A stretch of 64,000 nt of DNA from Streptomyces asiaticus. Its GTDB lineage: Bacteria > Actinomycetota > Actinomycetes > Streptomycetales > Streptomycetaceae. Every line of letters starts with the position of its first letter. Position 1 is the stretch's first letter. The notes under the pieces were generated by a model. That model did not search any database. It was not told the origin of the DNA and was given only the letters and a program-made list of their open reading frames with translations. Positions 46,485-54,376 of the stretch are shown here, in pieces. The stretch lies in NCBI RefSeq assembly GCF_018138715.1, contig NZ_JAGSHX010000006.1, positions 5,084,001 to 5,148,000 of the forward strand, written 5' to 3'. Made by a program: the position numbers and the translations under genes.

Positions 46485-46979
46485 TCAGGACGCGGCCGGC
46501 GGGGTGTCCTCCGGACCCGACCCGGAGCCGGAGCCGGAACCCGAACCGGAGCCCGGCCCCTCGCCCTTGCGGCGCAGCTCCTCCTCGCGGCGGCGGAGGT
46601 CGGCCTCCCAGTCCCTCAGGCGCTCCTCGTCACTCTCGCGGTCGCCGGGCGTGTCGGGCGGTCCGTCCCCGTCGTCCTTACGCCCCTTGTCGTTCAGGGA
46701 CTTGAGGAACTCGGGGTTGTCGTCCGGCGCGACCCAGCCGCCCCCGCCCCCGCCGCCGCCCGTGCCCCGGACGCCGGGCCGGCCGGCGCCTCCGGGGACG
46801 GCGCGCTTGCGTCCCGTGATCAGCCAGGAGACGGAGCCCACGATGGGGAACAGCAGGACGAGGATCGCCCAGATGGGCTTGGGGAGATAGCGGATGTCCT
46901 GTTCGTCGGTGGTGATGCAGTCGATGAACGCGTAGATGCTCAGTGCCAGCGGCACCAGGATCATCAGCACCCGTAGCAT
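46485..46979 (-). CDS. PLD nuclease N-terminal (PLDc_N) domain membrane protein
   Basis: A 164-residue protein with two transmembrane helices ([19 protein letters not shown], then [18 protein letters not shown]) and the signature of the PLDc_N module. The cytoplasmic part holds a Gly run, a charged predicted helix ([20 protein letters not shown], likely coiled coil) and a tail of Gly-Ser repeats (encoded by a GGAGCC-like repeat near 46520-46550). Function unknown; conserved between ccsB and the menaquinone genes in Streptomyces. Confidence 0.8.
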   Translation of the reverse strand: MLRVLMILVPLALSIYAFIDCITTDEQDIRYLPKPIWAILVLLFPIVGSVSWLITGRKRAVPGGAGRPGVRGTGGGGGGGGWVAPDDNPEFLKSLNDKGRKDDGDGPPDTPGDRESDEERLRDWEADLRRREEELRRKGEGPGSGSGSGSGSGSGPEDTPPAAS

Positions 46980-47070
46980 GAGGCGATTCCCCCCTGCGTG
47001 TGGTGTTCGGGGCGGTGGCTCGGGCCCCCAGTTACGGGACCAGGGTAGTGCGTACCGGATACTGGGACGT

Positions 47071-48522
47071 ATGGCTTATGACGATCTTCGTTCCTTTCTG
47101 CGGGCGCTCGACAGGGAAGGCGACCTCAAGAGGGTCAGGGTCGAGGTCGATCCCCATCTCGAGGTCGGGGAGATCGTCGACAGGGTCAACAAGGCGGGCG
47201 GTCCCGCGCTGCTCTTCGAGAACGTCAAGGGCTCGGCGATGCCGCTGGCCATGAATGTCTTCGGCACCGACCGCCGCCTGCTGAAGGCCCTGGGACTCCG
47301 CTCGTACGACGAGATCAGCGAGAAGATCGGCGGGCTGGTCAAGCCCGAGCTGCCGCAGGGGTTCGTCGGCCTGCGCGAGGCGTTCGGGAAGCTGGGCTCG
47401 ATGGCCCATGTGCCGCCGCGGAAGGTGAAGGAGGCGCCCGTCCAGGAGGTGGTCCTCACCGGCGAGGACGTCGATCTGGACCAGCTTCCGGCGCTGTTCA
47501 CCTGGCCCGAGGACGGCGGGTCGTTCTTCAACCTCGGTCTGACCCACACCAAGCACCCGGAGACCGGGGCGCGCAACCTCGGCCTCTACCGCCTCCAGCG
47601 CCATGACCGCCGCACCATCGGCATGCACTGGCAGATCCACAAGGACAGCCGCAACCACTACCAAGTGGCCGCCCGGCGCGGGGAGAAGCTCCCGGTGGCG
47701 ATCGCGTTCGGAGCGCCGCCCGCCGTGACCTACGCCTCGACCGCGCCGCTGCCCGGCGACATCGACGAGTACCTCTTCGCCGGGTTCGTCCAGGGCCGGC
47801 GGGTCGAGATGGTCGACTGCAAGACGGTGCCGCTCCAGGTCCCGGCGGCCGCCGAGGTCGTCATCGAGGGCTGGCTGGAGCCCGGGAAGACGCTGCCGGA
47901 GGGCCCGTTCGGCGACCACACGGGCTTCTACACGCCCCAGGAGCCGTTCCCGGCCCTGACCATCGACTGTGTGACGATGCGGCGGCGGCCGCTGCTCCAG
48001 TCGATCGTGGTGGGCCGTCCGCCGACCGAGGACGGACCGCTGGGGAGGGCGACCGAGCGGTTCTTCCTCCCGCTGCTCAAGATCATCATCCCGGACATCG
48101 TGGACTACCACCTCCCCGAGTCCGGCGGGTTCCACAACTGCGCGATCGTCTCGATCGACAAGAAGTACCCCAAGCACGCGCAGAAGGTGATGCACGCCAT
48201 CTGGGGCGCCCACATGATGTCGCTCACCAAGCTGATCGTCGTGGTCGACGCCGACTGCGATGTCCACGATCTGCACGAGGTTTCCTGGCGCGCTTTGGGG
48301 AACACCGACTACGCCCGCGATCTGACCGTGGTCGAAGGCCCCGTCGACCATCTCGACCACGCCTCGTACCAGCAGTTCTGGGGCGGTAAGGCGGGCATCG
48401 ACGCCACCGCGAAATGGCCCGAGGAGGGCTATACGCGCGACGGCGGATGGCCGCGCATGGTCATGTCCGATCCGGAGACCGCCGATCGGGTGACAAAGCG
48501 ATGGAAGGAGTACGGGCTGTGA
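47071..48522 (+). CDS. mqnL: UbiD-family decarboxylase of menaquinone synthesis (MqnL)
   Basis: A 483-residue UbiD-type prenyl-FMN decarboxylase. It has [19 protein letters not shown] at the N-terminus and [11 protein letters not shown], with the Glu-Arg-Glu catalytic set expected in this region. In Streptomyces it decarboxylates a futalosine-pathway intermediate after prenylation. It is followed with 4-nt overlap by the prenyltransferase and then ubiX, which makes its prenylated FMN cofactor. No ribosome site precedes the ATG; GGGACGT is near. Confidence 0.92.
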   Translation: MAYDDLRSFLRALDREGDLKRVRVEVDPHLEVGEIVDRVNKAGGPALLFENVKGSAMPLAMNVFGTDRRLLKALGLRSYDEISEKIGGLVKPELPQGFVGLREAFGKLGSMAHVPPRKVKEAPVQEVVLTGEDVDLDQLPALFTWPEDGGSFFNLGLTHTKHPETGARNLGLYRLQRHDRRTIGMHWQIHKDSRNHYQVAARRGEKLPVAIAFGAPPAVTYASTAPLPGDIDEYLFAGFVQGRRVEMVDCKTVPLQVPAAAEVVIEGWLEPGKTLPEGPFGDHTGFYTPQEPFPALTIDCVTMRRRPLLQSIVVGRPPTEDGPLGRATERFFLPLLKIIIPDIVDYHLPESGGFHNCAIVSIDKKYPKHAQKVMHAIWGAHMMSLTKLIVVVDADCDVHDLHEVSWRALGNTDYARDLTVVEGPVDHLDHASYQQFWGGKAGIDATAKWPEEGYTRDGGWPRMVMSDPETADRVTKRWKEYGL

Positions 48523-49442
48523 GCGCCGATTCCGCGACCCCCGATCTCTTCGGCCCCGAACCCGCGCCGCCCGGCCGGGTCCGCGCGTTTCTGCGGCTGG
48601 TGATGATCGAGCACTCGGTCTTCGCGCTGCCCTTCGCCTACATCGCCGCGCTGACCGCGATGCACCTGTGGGACGGCACCGTCCACTGGACGCGGCTGCT
48701 GCTGATCACGATCGCCATGGTGGGCATGCGCACCTTCGCCATGGCCTGCAACCGGATCATCGACCGCGAGATCGACGCCCGCAATCCGCGCACCGCCGGC
48801 CGTGAACTGGTCACCGGCGCCGTGTCGGTGCGCACCGCGTGGACCGGCGCGCTCATCGCGCTCGCCGTCTTCCTGGGCTCGGCGGCGCTCCTGAACCCGC
48901 TCTGCCTGGCGCTGGCGCCGCTCGCGGTGGTGCCGATGGTGGTCTATCCGTACGGCAAGCGGTTCACCGACTATCCGCACGCCATCCTGGGCGTGGCCCA
49001 GGCCATCGGCCCGGTCGGCGCCTGGATCGGGGTCACCGGCGAGTGGTCGTGGGACGCGGCCATCCTGGGGCTCGCGATCGGCATCTGGATCGGCGGCTTC
49101 GACCTGATCTACGCCTGCCAGGACGTGGCGGCCGACCGGGCGCACGGGGTGCGGTCGGTGCCGGCCCGCTTCGGCATCGCGGGCGCCCTCCACGGGGCGC
49201 GCGTCTGCCATGTGGTCACCACGGCCCTGCTGGTCTGGTACGCGCTGGCCACGGACGCCGGGGCGTTCTTCTGGGTCGGGCTGGCGATCGTCGCGGCGGC
49301 GTTCGCGTATGAGCACACCATCGTGCGGCCGGGCGATCTGTCCAGGCTGAACCGCGCCTTCTTCACGGTCAACGGGTTCATCGGGATCGCCCTGTTCTGC
49401 TGCGCGCTCCTCGACCTGGTGGTGCGGGGCCTCGGCCTGTGA
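48519..49442 (+). CDS. mqnP: UbiA-family prenyltransferase of menaquinone synthesis (MqnP)
   Basis: A 307-residue membrane prenyltransferase with eight or nine helices. The first Asp-rich motif is NRIIDREIDARNPRT and the second is DLIYACQDVAADRAHG; both bind the polyprenyl diphosphate through Mg2+. It adds the isoprenoid chain to dihydroxynaphthoate-type intermediates of the futalosine route. GTG 48519 overlaps the mqnL stop and has AAGGAG 9 nt upstream; ATG 48501 is an alternative. Confidence 0.92.
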   Translation: MSADSATPDLFGPEPAPPGRVRAFLRLVMIEHSVFALPFAYIAALTAMHLWDGTVHWTRLLLITIAMVGMRTFAMACNRIIDREIDARNPRTAGRELVTGAVSVRTAWTGALIALAVFLGSAALLNPLCLALAPLAVVPMVVYPYGKRFTDYPHAILGVAQAIGPVGAWIGVTGEWSWDAAILGLAIGIWIGGFDLIYACQDVAADRAHGVRSVPARFGIAGALHGARVCHVVTTALLVWYALATDAGAFFWVGLAIVAAAFAYEHTIVRPGDLSRLNRAFFTVNGFIGIALFCCALLDLVVRGLGL

Positions 49443-49466
49443 GACCCGCCGGATAGGCTCGGTGAC

Positions 49467-50198
49467 GTGGAGACGCCGCACGAGCCTTACGGGCCGCATG
49501 AGCCGTACGGGCCGCACGAAGAAGTGGGCGGGCGCCGTCCCTGGGTGGTCGGTGTGTCCGGCGCGTCCGGGACGCCGTACGCCGCCTCGGTGCTGCGCGC
49601 GCTGCTGGCGGCGGGCGAGGCGGTCGACCTGGTGGTCAGCCGGGCGTCACGGCTGACGCTGCTGGACGAGACGGGGATCGGATTCCGGGACGCCCACTGG
49701 CGTGACGATCTGCGCCGCTGGCTGGCGCGCGGCGCGGACGGCACACCCGACGCCTTCGAGGTGCCCGCCGAGGTGGCGGACGTGACCCACTGGTCGCCCG
49801 GGGACCTGGCGGCCGGGCCGTCCTCCGGCTCGTATCCGGCCAAGGGGATGCTGATCGTTCCGGCGAGCACCGCGTGTGTGGCCGGGGTGGCGCTCGGGCT
49901 GTCGAAGGACCTGCTCCAGCGGGCCGCGAGCGTCACGCTCAAGGAACGGCGCAAGCTCGTGGTGGCGGTGCGCGAGACACCGCTGAGCGGACAGACGCTG
50001 AAGGCTCTGGTGACGTTGGACGAGGCGGGCGCGGTGGTGATGCCCGCCTCGCCGGCGTTCTACGCGGGGGCGACGCACATCCAGGATCTGGTGGACTTCG
50101 TCGCGGGGCGGGTGCTGGACGCGGCAGGGGTGCCGCACAAGCTGTACCGCCGGTGGGAGGGGGAGCTCGGTGGGGACCGGGACCGGGGAACGGCCTAG
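49467..50198 (+). CDS. mqnM: UbiX-family flavin prenyltransferase (MqnM)
   Basis: A 243-residue protein that makes prenylated FMN for UbiD-type enzymes. The body starts GVSGASGTPYAASVLRALL, the UbiX FMN loop, with LIVPASTACVAGVALGLS and RRKLVVAVRETPLS. The N-terminal tail repeats PHEPYG twice. GTG 49467 is preceded at 7 nt by TAGGCT (49454-49459), a good -10 hexamer, so the message is probably leaderless and separate from mqnLP although only 24 bp lie between. The stop codon TAG is part of the inverted repeat that follows. Confidence 0.92.
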   Translation: METPHEPYGPHEPYGPHEEVGGRRPWVVGVSGASGTPYAASVLRALLAAGEAVDLVVSRASRLTLLDETGIGFRDAHWRDDLRRWLARGADGTPDAFEVPAEVADVTHWSPGDLAAGPSSGSYPAKGMLIVPASTACVAGVALGLSKDLLQRAASVTLKERRKLVVAVRETPLSGQTLKALVTLDEAGAVVMPASPAFYAGATHIQDLVDFVAGRVLDAAGVPHKLYRRWEGELGGDRDRGTA

Positions 50199-50255
50199 GG
50201 TCTGTCGTCAAAGGGGGCGTCCGGCCGCGAGCGGCGTTTTGACGACAGGCCCTAG
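50195..50255. repeat. Inverted repeat with 18-bp arms containing both convergent stop codons
   Basis: CTAGGGTCTGTCGTCAAA (50195-50212) and TTTGACGACAGGCCCTAG (50238-50255) are inverted with one mismatch around a 25-bp centre that can itself form a small stem. The outer CTAG gives the stop of mqnM on the plus strand and of the small minus-strand gene. It can act as bidirectional terminator. The look is that of a dispersed intergenic Streptomyces element. Confidence 0.85.
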
Positions 50256-50416
50256 CGGGTCCAGCGCCGCCTGGCGCGCGCGGTGCGGGCCGCGACGACG
50301 GCCGCGCGGCGGGCCGCGCGGGAGACGGGCCGGTCGGTGGTACGGGCTGCACGCGAGCGGCTGGCCAGGTCCCGCAGCTCGAGCATGCGGGCCTCAAGAC
50401 CCTCGATCGTGTACAC
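50252..50416 (-). CDS. Small Arg/Ala-rich basic protein
   Basis: A 54-residue protein from GTG 50414-50416, with AGGAG 10 nt upstream, to TAG 50252. It begins VYTIEGLEARMLELRDLASR, a likely amphipathic helix, and the rest is Arg/Ala-rich. Codon use has the strong GC third position of real Streptomyces genes. It is divergent from the AsnC-type regulator with an A+T-rich spacer between, so that regulator may control it. No homologue is recognised. Confidence 0.55.
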   Translation of the reverse strand: MYTIEGLEARMLELRDLASRSRAARTTDRPVSRAARRAAVVAARTARARRRWTR

Positions 50417-50484
50417 GGTGAGTCATCTCCTGAGGGATGGTCGATCGCCTAAAAGATTTACAGGGCTTGTGGCCCTCATGCCTT

Positions 50485-50502
50485 AGATTCTACATGTAAT
50501 CT
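50485..50502. promoter_or_regulatory. Palindromic site, candidate Lrp/AsnC operator
   Basis: AGATTCTACATGTAATCT has AGATT/AATCT arms and an inner ACATGT palindrome. It lies in the A+T-rich spacer, 31 bp before the AsnC-type gene. Lrp/AsnC proteins bind A+T-rich palindromes of this length and usually autoregulate. Confidence 0.45.
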
Positions 50503-50532
50503 CGCTCAAACCTTGAATAATGGAAGGCGTAC

Positions 50533-51000
50533 GTGCTTATGGACGCGGTGGACAGGCAGCTCATCCAGGCCCTGCGGGAGAACGGCCGGGCCTCCTACGC
50601 CGAGCTCGGCAGGCTCGTCGGCCTCTCCGGGCCCAGCGTCACGGACCGGATCAACCGCCTGGAGGCCGCCGGGGTGATCACCGGCTATCGCGCGACCGTG
50701 GACGCCGCCTCCCTGGGACTGGGCGTCACCGCGCTGATCGGCATCCAGCTCTCGGACGCCACCGACCACGAGGAGGTGGCCCACCGGTTGCGCGAGCTCG
50801 CCGAGATCGAGGACTGCTGGTTCATCGCGGGCGACGACTCGTACATGCTCAAGGTGCGCGCATCCGACGTGGACGGCCTGGAGCGGACCATCCGCCGGCT
50901 CTCCGGCACCAAGGGCGTCTCCCGCACCCGGACCACGATCGTGCTGTCCACGAAGTGGGAAAACCGGGTCGGCGAGCTTCCGGAGGACATCGAGGCGTAG
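50533..51000 (+). CDS. Lrp/AsnC family transcriptional regulator
   Basis: A 155-residue regulator: N-terminal helix-turn-helix (about 3-60, DRQLIQALRENGRASYAEL, GLSGPSVTDRINRLE) and C-terminal RAM/ACT-like ligand domain (about 65-150). These proteins form octamers that respond to amino acids. Conserved just upstream of mqnE in Streptomyces. GTG 50533 is used; ATG two codons later is possible. Confidence 0.9.
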   Translation: MLMDAVDRQLIQALRENGRASYAELGRLVGLSGPSVTDRINRLEAAGVITGYRATVDAASLGLGVTALIGIQLSDATDHEEVAHRLRELAEIEDCWFIAGDDSYMLKVRASDVDGLERTIRRLSGTKGVSRTRTTIVLSTKWENRVGELPEDIEA

Positions 51001-51046
51001 TCTCGGCCAAGGCTGACATCAGCAGACGTAATGGGAGGCGACCGGG

Positions 51047-52225
51047 GTGACCGGGACCACACACGACGTGGGTTTCAAGAGGGAGTTGGAGCAGAAGGTC
51101 CGCGCGGGCGAGCGGCTCTCGCGGGAGGACGGCATCGCCCTCTACGAGTCCGACGATCTGGCCTGGCTGGGCGGGCTCGCCCATGAGGTGCGCACCCGTA
51201 AGAACGGCGACGTCGTGCACTTCAACGTCAACCGCCACCTCAACATGACGAATGTGTGCACCGCGTCCTGCGCGTACTGCTCCTTCCAGCGCAAGCCCGG
51301 CGAGAAGGACGCCTACACGATGCGCATCGAGGAGGCCGTCCGCCTCGCCAAGGCGATGGAGAACGAGAACCTCACCGAGCTCCACATCGTCAACGGCCTG
51401 CACCCGACCCTCCCCTGGCGCTACTACCCGCGGTCGCTCAAGGCGCTCAAGGAGGCCCTTCCGCAGGTCTCCCTCAAGGCGTTCACCGCCACCGAGATCC
51501 ACCACTTCGAGAAGATCTCCGGTATGCCCGCCTCGGAGATCCTCGACGAGCTGATCGACGCCGGGCTGGAGTCGCTCACGGGCGGCGGCGCCGAGATCTT
51601 CGACTGGGAGATCCGGCAGCACATCGTCGACCACGAGACCCACTGGGAGGACTGGTCGCGCATCCACCGGCTCGCGCACGAGAAGGGGCTCAAGACGCCC
51701 TGCACGATGCTCTACGGGCACATCGAGGAGCCCCGCCACCGGGTGGACCACGTGCTGCGCCTGCGTGAGCTCCAGGACGAGACCGGCGGCTTCCAGGTCT
51801 TCATCCCGCTGCGCTACCAGCACGACTTCGTGGACATGAAGGACGGCAAGATCCGCAACCGCCTCCAGGCCCGCACCACCATGGCCACCGGCGCGGAGGC
51901 GCTGAAGACCTTCGCGGTCTCACGGCTGCTCTTCGACAACGTGCCGCACGTCAAGGTCTTCTGGGTGATGCACGGCGTGCAGACGGCGCAGCTCGCGCTC
52001 AACCACGGCGCGGACGACATGGACGGGTCGGTCGTCGAGTACAAGATCACCCACGACGCCGACGACTACGGGACGCCCAACAAGCTCACCCGTGACGACC
52101 TGCTCGACCTGATCCGGGACGCCGGGTTCCGGCCGGTTGAGCGGAACACCCGCTACGAGGTCATCCGCGAGTTCGAGGGCCCGGACCCGGCCCGCCGCGA
52201 GACCCCGCAGCCGATGCGGGTGTGA
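51047..52225 (+). CDS. mqnE: Aminodeoxyfutalosine synthase MqnE
   Basis: A 392-residue radical SAM enzyme of the futalosine menaquinone pathway. The [4Fe-4S] motif is CTASCAYC (Cys71, Cys75, Cys78). It joins the enolpyruvyl benzoate made by MqnA to adenosine from SAM, giving aminodeoxyfutalosine. GTG 51047 has GGGAGG upstream. It lies 46 bp after the AsnC gene. Confidence 0.95.
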   Translation: MTGTTHDVGFKRELEQKVRAGERLSREDGIALYESDDLAWLGGLAHEVRTRKNGDVVHFNVNRHLNMTNVCTASCAYCSFQRKPGEKDAYTMRIEEAVRLAKAMENENLTELHIVNGLHPTLPWRYYPRSLKALKEALPQVSLKAFTATEIHHFEKISGMPASEILDELIDAGLESLTGGGAEIFDWEIRQHIVDHETHWEDWSRIHRLAHEKGLKTPCTMLYGHIEEPRHRVDHVLRLRELQDETGGFQVFIPLRYQHDFVDMKDGKIRNRLQARTTMATGAEALKTFAVSRLLFDNVPHVKVFWVMHGVQTAQLALNHGADDMDGSVVEYKITHDADDYGTPNKLTRDDLLDLIRDAGFRPVERNTRYEVIREFEGPDPARRETPQPMRV

Positions 52226-52288
52226 CCCGTATCGCCCTCCGCCCGGCGGCCGCTGTCTGACGGCCGCCAGGCGGGGCACTCGGGGGCC

Positions 52289-52948
52289 ATGGCCGGTACG
52301 AAGAGCCCCGAGGACGCGTACACCGCCGCCCCCTTCGTCCCGGAGGGCGCCGACCTGGGCGCGCTCCGGGAAGCGGCGGCCGGATGCCACGGCTGCCCGC
52401 TGCACCGCGACACCACGCAGACCGTCTTCGGCGCCGGGGACCCGGACGCCCGGGTCGTGCTCGTCGGTGAGCAGCCGGGCGACCAGGAGGACCGGCAGGG
52501 CAAGCCCTTCGTGGGCCCGGCGGGCAAGGTCCTCGACCGGGCCCTGGACGAGGCCGGGATCGACCCGGACGAGACATACATCACCAACGCGGTCAAGCAC
52601 TTCAAGTTCACCCACGTCCCCGAGCGCGGCAAACGGCGCATCCACAAGCCGCCGAGCCTGCGCGAGCTCTCCGCCTGCGGGCCCTGGCTGGAGGCCGAGC
52701 TGGAGTTGATCGAGCCCGAGGTGGTCGTGGCGCTCGGGGCCACGGCGGGGAAGGCGCTGCTGGGCTCGTCGTTCCGGGTGACCAAGCAGCGCGGCACGCG
52801 GCTGGAGGGCGACCCGTCGGGACCGGCGCGCGGCGCCCTGATCGTCCCCACGATCCACCCCTCCGCGGTGCTGCGGGCCGATGACCGGGAGGCGGTGTAC
52901 GAGGGGCTGGTGGCCGATCTGAGGGTCGCGGCGGAGGTGCTGGGCTGA
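52289..52948 (+). CDS. UdgX-type uracil-DNA glycosylase
   Basis: A 219-residue protein of the uracil-DNA glycosylase superfamily, family 4/UdgX. Motif A is GEQPGDQED and the second motif is HPSAVLR. The decisive feature is KRRIH at 115-119, the loop specific to UdgX, whose His (His109 in Mycobacterium smegmatis) forms a covalent bond to the deoxyribose after uracil removal. Cys33, Cys36 and Cys130 are the only cysteines, so the fourth ligand of the expected Fe-S cluster would have to be another residue. ATG 52289 has GGGGG upstream. It probably acts in DNA repair. Confidence 0.9.
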   Translation: MAGTKSPEDAYTAAPFVPEGADLGALREAAAGCHGCPLHRDTTQTVFGAGDPDARVVLVGEQPGDQEDRQGKPFVGPAGKVLDRALDEAGIDPDETYITNAVKHFKFTHVPERGKRRIHKPPSLRELSACGPWLEAELELIEPEVVVALGATAGKALLGSSFRVTKQRGTRLEGDPSGPARGALIVPTIHPSAVLRADDREAVYEGLVADLRVAAEVLG

Positions 52949-52949
52949 G

Positions 52950-53030
52950 CGGCCGGACCGCGGTCGGTGTACGAGACGGCCGGACCGCGGTCGGGTACGA
53001 GACCGGCCGGATCGCGGTCGCGTACGGACT
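52950..53030. repeat. Three tandem ~27-bp repeats
   Basis: CGGCCGGACCGCGGTCG followed by GTACGAGA recurs three times with minor changes between the udgX stop and the GNAT gene. It has no coding sense and seems to be recent slippage. Confidence 0.85.
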
Positions 53031-53077
53031 CGGGGCGCGCGGGGGCGCTGACAGACCTCCTGGGTATCGTCGATCGC

Positions 53078-53602
53078 ATGCCCCTGCGCTGTGAACTCGA
53101 CCCCGAGACCACCCCCGAGCTGCTCGACTCCGTCTGCGCCCTCTGGGCCGACGTCTCGAACGCGGGCGGCGCCGTCGGCTTCGTACCGCCCGTGGTCAAG
53201 GACGACATACGTCCCGAGCTGATCAAGCACCTCGCCGCGATGACGGAGGGCCGGACCCGTCTGCTCCTCGGCCGCGACGAGGACGGCGCGGTGGCCGCCA
53301 CCGCCTTCTTCACCTTCAACACCCACCGGCTGATGCGCCACTGGTGCTGGCTCTACACCGTGATGGTGCACCCCTCCCACCAGGGCAAGGGATACGGTCG
53401 CGCCCTTATGGCCGCCGCCGAGGACGCCGCGCGCGGTATGGACGGCATCCGGGGGATACGGCTCACCTGCCGCGGCGGCACCGGGGCGGACCTCTTCTAC
53501 GAGCGGTGCGGCTACAAGGAGGTCGGACGGGTGCCCGGCGCGATCAAGGTCGCGGACGACGACTTCCGGGACGACGTCACCATGTGGCTGCCGCTGAATT
53601 GA
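53078..53602 (+). CDS. GNAT-family N-acetyltransferase
   Basis: A 174-residue acetyltransferase. The acetyl-CoA-binding loop is HPSHQGKGYGRALM, preceded by a beta strand and followed by ADLFYERCGYKEVG, the usual GNAT C-terminal strand. Substrate unknown. The ATG at 53078 has no ribosome site but TATCGT lies 8-14 nt upstream as a possible -10 box, so it may be leaderless. Confidence 0.87.
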   Translation: MPLRCELDPETTPELLDSVCALWADVSNAGGAVGFVPPVVKDDIRPELIKHLAAMTEGRTRLLLGRDEDGAVAATAFFTFNTHRLMRHWCWLYTVMVHPSHQGKGYGRALMAAAEDAARGMDGIRGIRLTCRGGTGADLFYERCGYKEVGRVPGAIKVADDDFRDDVTMWLPLN

Positions 53603-53711
53603 TCAGAAACCGGGCGTGGTTCACTGGGAGGACAGGTTCTCCCGGTGGTGGCCACCGGAAGACCTCGCAGCAGAACTCCCCACAGAACTCCCAGGAGAGA
53701 GAGGACGAGTC

Positions 53712-53999
53712 GTGTCCTTCACGCCGAGCGCCGCGTTCCGCTACACCCTCATGCGCCTGGGAATCTTCGTCGGATCGTTCCTGGCCATCTGGGCCCTGGT
53801 CTACTTCCGGGTGCTGCCCTCCGGCCTCGGCAGCTCCAACCTCTTCTGGGTGATGCTGCTCGCGCTGGTCGTCTCCGCGCCGCTCAGCTGGATCGTGCTG
53901 CGCAAGCAGCGGGACGCCCTGGCCGTCGAGGTCGCCGAGAAGGTGGACCGCGCCAAGGAGCGGCTGGCGGCGAACCAGAGCCAGGAGGACGGCGTCTGA
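53712..53999 (+). CDS. DUF4229 small membrane protein
   Basis: A 95-residue protein beginning MSFTPSAAFRYTLMRLGIFVG-like, with two transmembrane helices and a charged, probably coiled-coil C-terminal helix. This fits the actinobacterial DUF4229 family of unknown function. GTG 53712 is preferred because GGAGAGAGAGGA precedes it; an earlier GTG at 53616 would add a 32-residue acidic leader. Confidence 0.8.
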   Translation: MSFTPSAAFRYTLMRLGIFVGSFLAIWALVYFRVLPSGLGSSNLFWVMLLALVVSAPLSWIVLRKQRDALAVEVAEKVDRAKERLAANQSQEDGV

Positions 54000-54046
54000 C
54001 CGGCGCTGGCCTGTAACCCTCCTCACACCACCCCACACCCTTCACC

Positions 54047-54086
54047 GACGCCCCCTGGGTCAGTTTCCGCTGGCGCAGGGGGCGTT
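54047..54086 (+). terminator. Terminator after DUF4229 gene
   Basis: ACGCCCCCTG pairs with CAGGGGGCGT across a loop of about 18 nt. Confidence 0.75.
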
Positions 54087-54150
54087 GATGTCTTTTGCCC
54101 CCTCAGACGCCCTCAGTTGCCCTCGGGCATCCTCAGAAGTCAAAGATTTC

Positions 54151-54167
54151 CTTTGGGTTCCCCAAAG
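54151..54167. promoter_or_regulatory. Palindrome at the leader/symporter promoter
   Basis: CTTTGGGTTCCCCAAAG: perfect 7-bp arms and 3-nt centre. It ends 22 nt before the leader peptide ATG, next to TTAACG (a plausible -10), so a regulator bound here would cover the -35 region. Confidence 0.55.
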
Positions 54168-54189
54168 CGGCGGTGTTAACGTACTTGTC

Positions 54190-54294
54190 ATGAAGACAGC
54201 AGCCGCGCCCCACATCTCAGCGAGCGTTCCGCTCGTGGCGCGCCTGCACATCGATCTTTGCCGCTGCCTGTCCGCGGCCTGTCGTCGCCGCTGA
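54190..54294 (+). CDS. Cysteine-rich putative leader peptide
   Basis: A 34-residue peptide starting MKTAAAPHISAS and ending LHIDLCRCLSAACRRR. The RxHIDLCR block followed by clustered Cys is the mark of a group of short actinobacterial leader peptides that precede sulfur and cysteine genes and are thought to sense cysteine by ribosome stalling. Three of its last ten codons are Cys. It ends 82 bp before the symporter start. No ribosome site is evident, but TTAACG lies near, so the message may be nearly leaderless. Confidence 0.7.
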   Translation: MKTAAAPHISASVPLVARLHIDLCRCLSAACRRR

Positions 54295-54376
54295 TCCATC
54301 TCGCGCACAGCGGCCGGAGATCCCGTACGGACTCCTGGCTTTCTCCCGCTCTCCTACCTCCACCGGAGTGTGTCCG

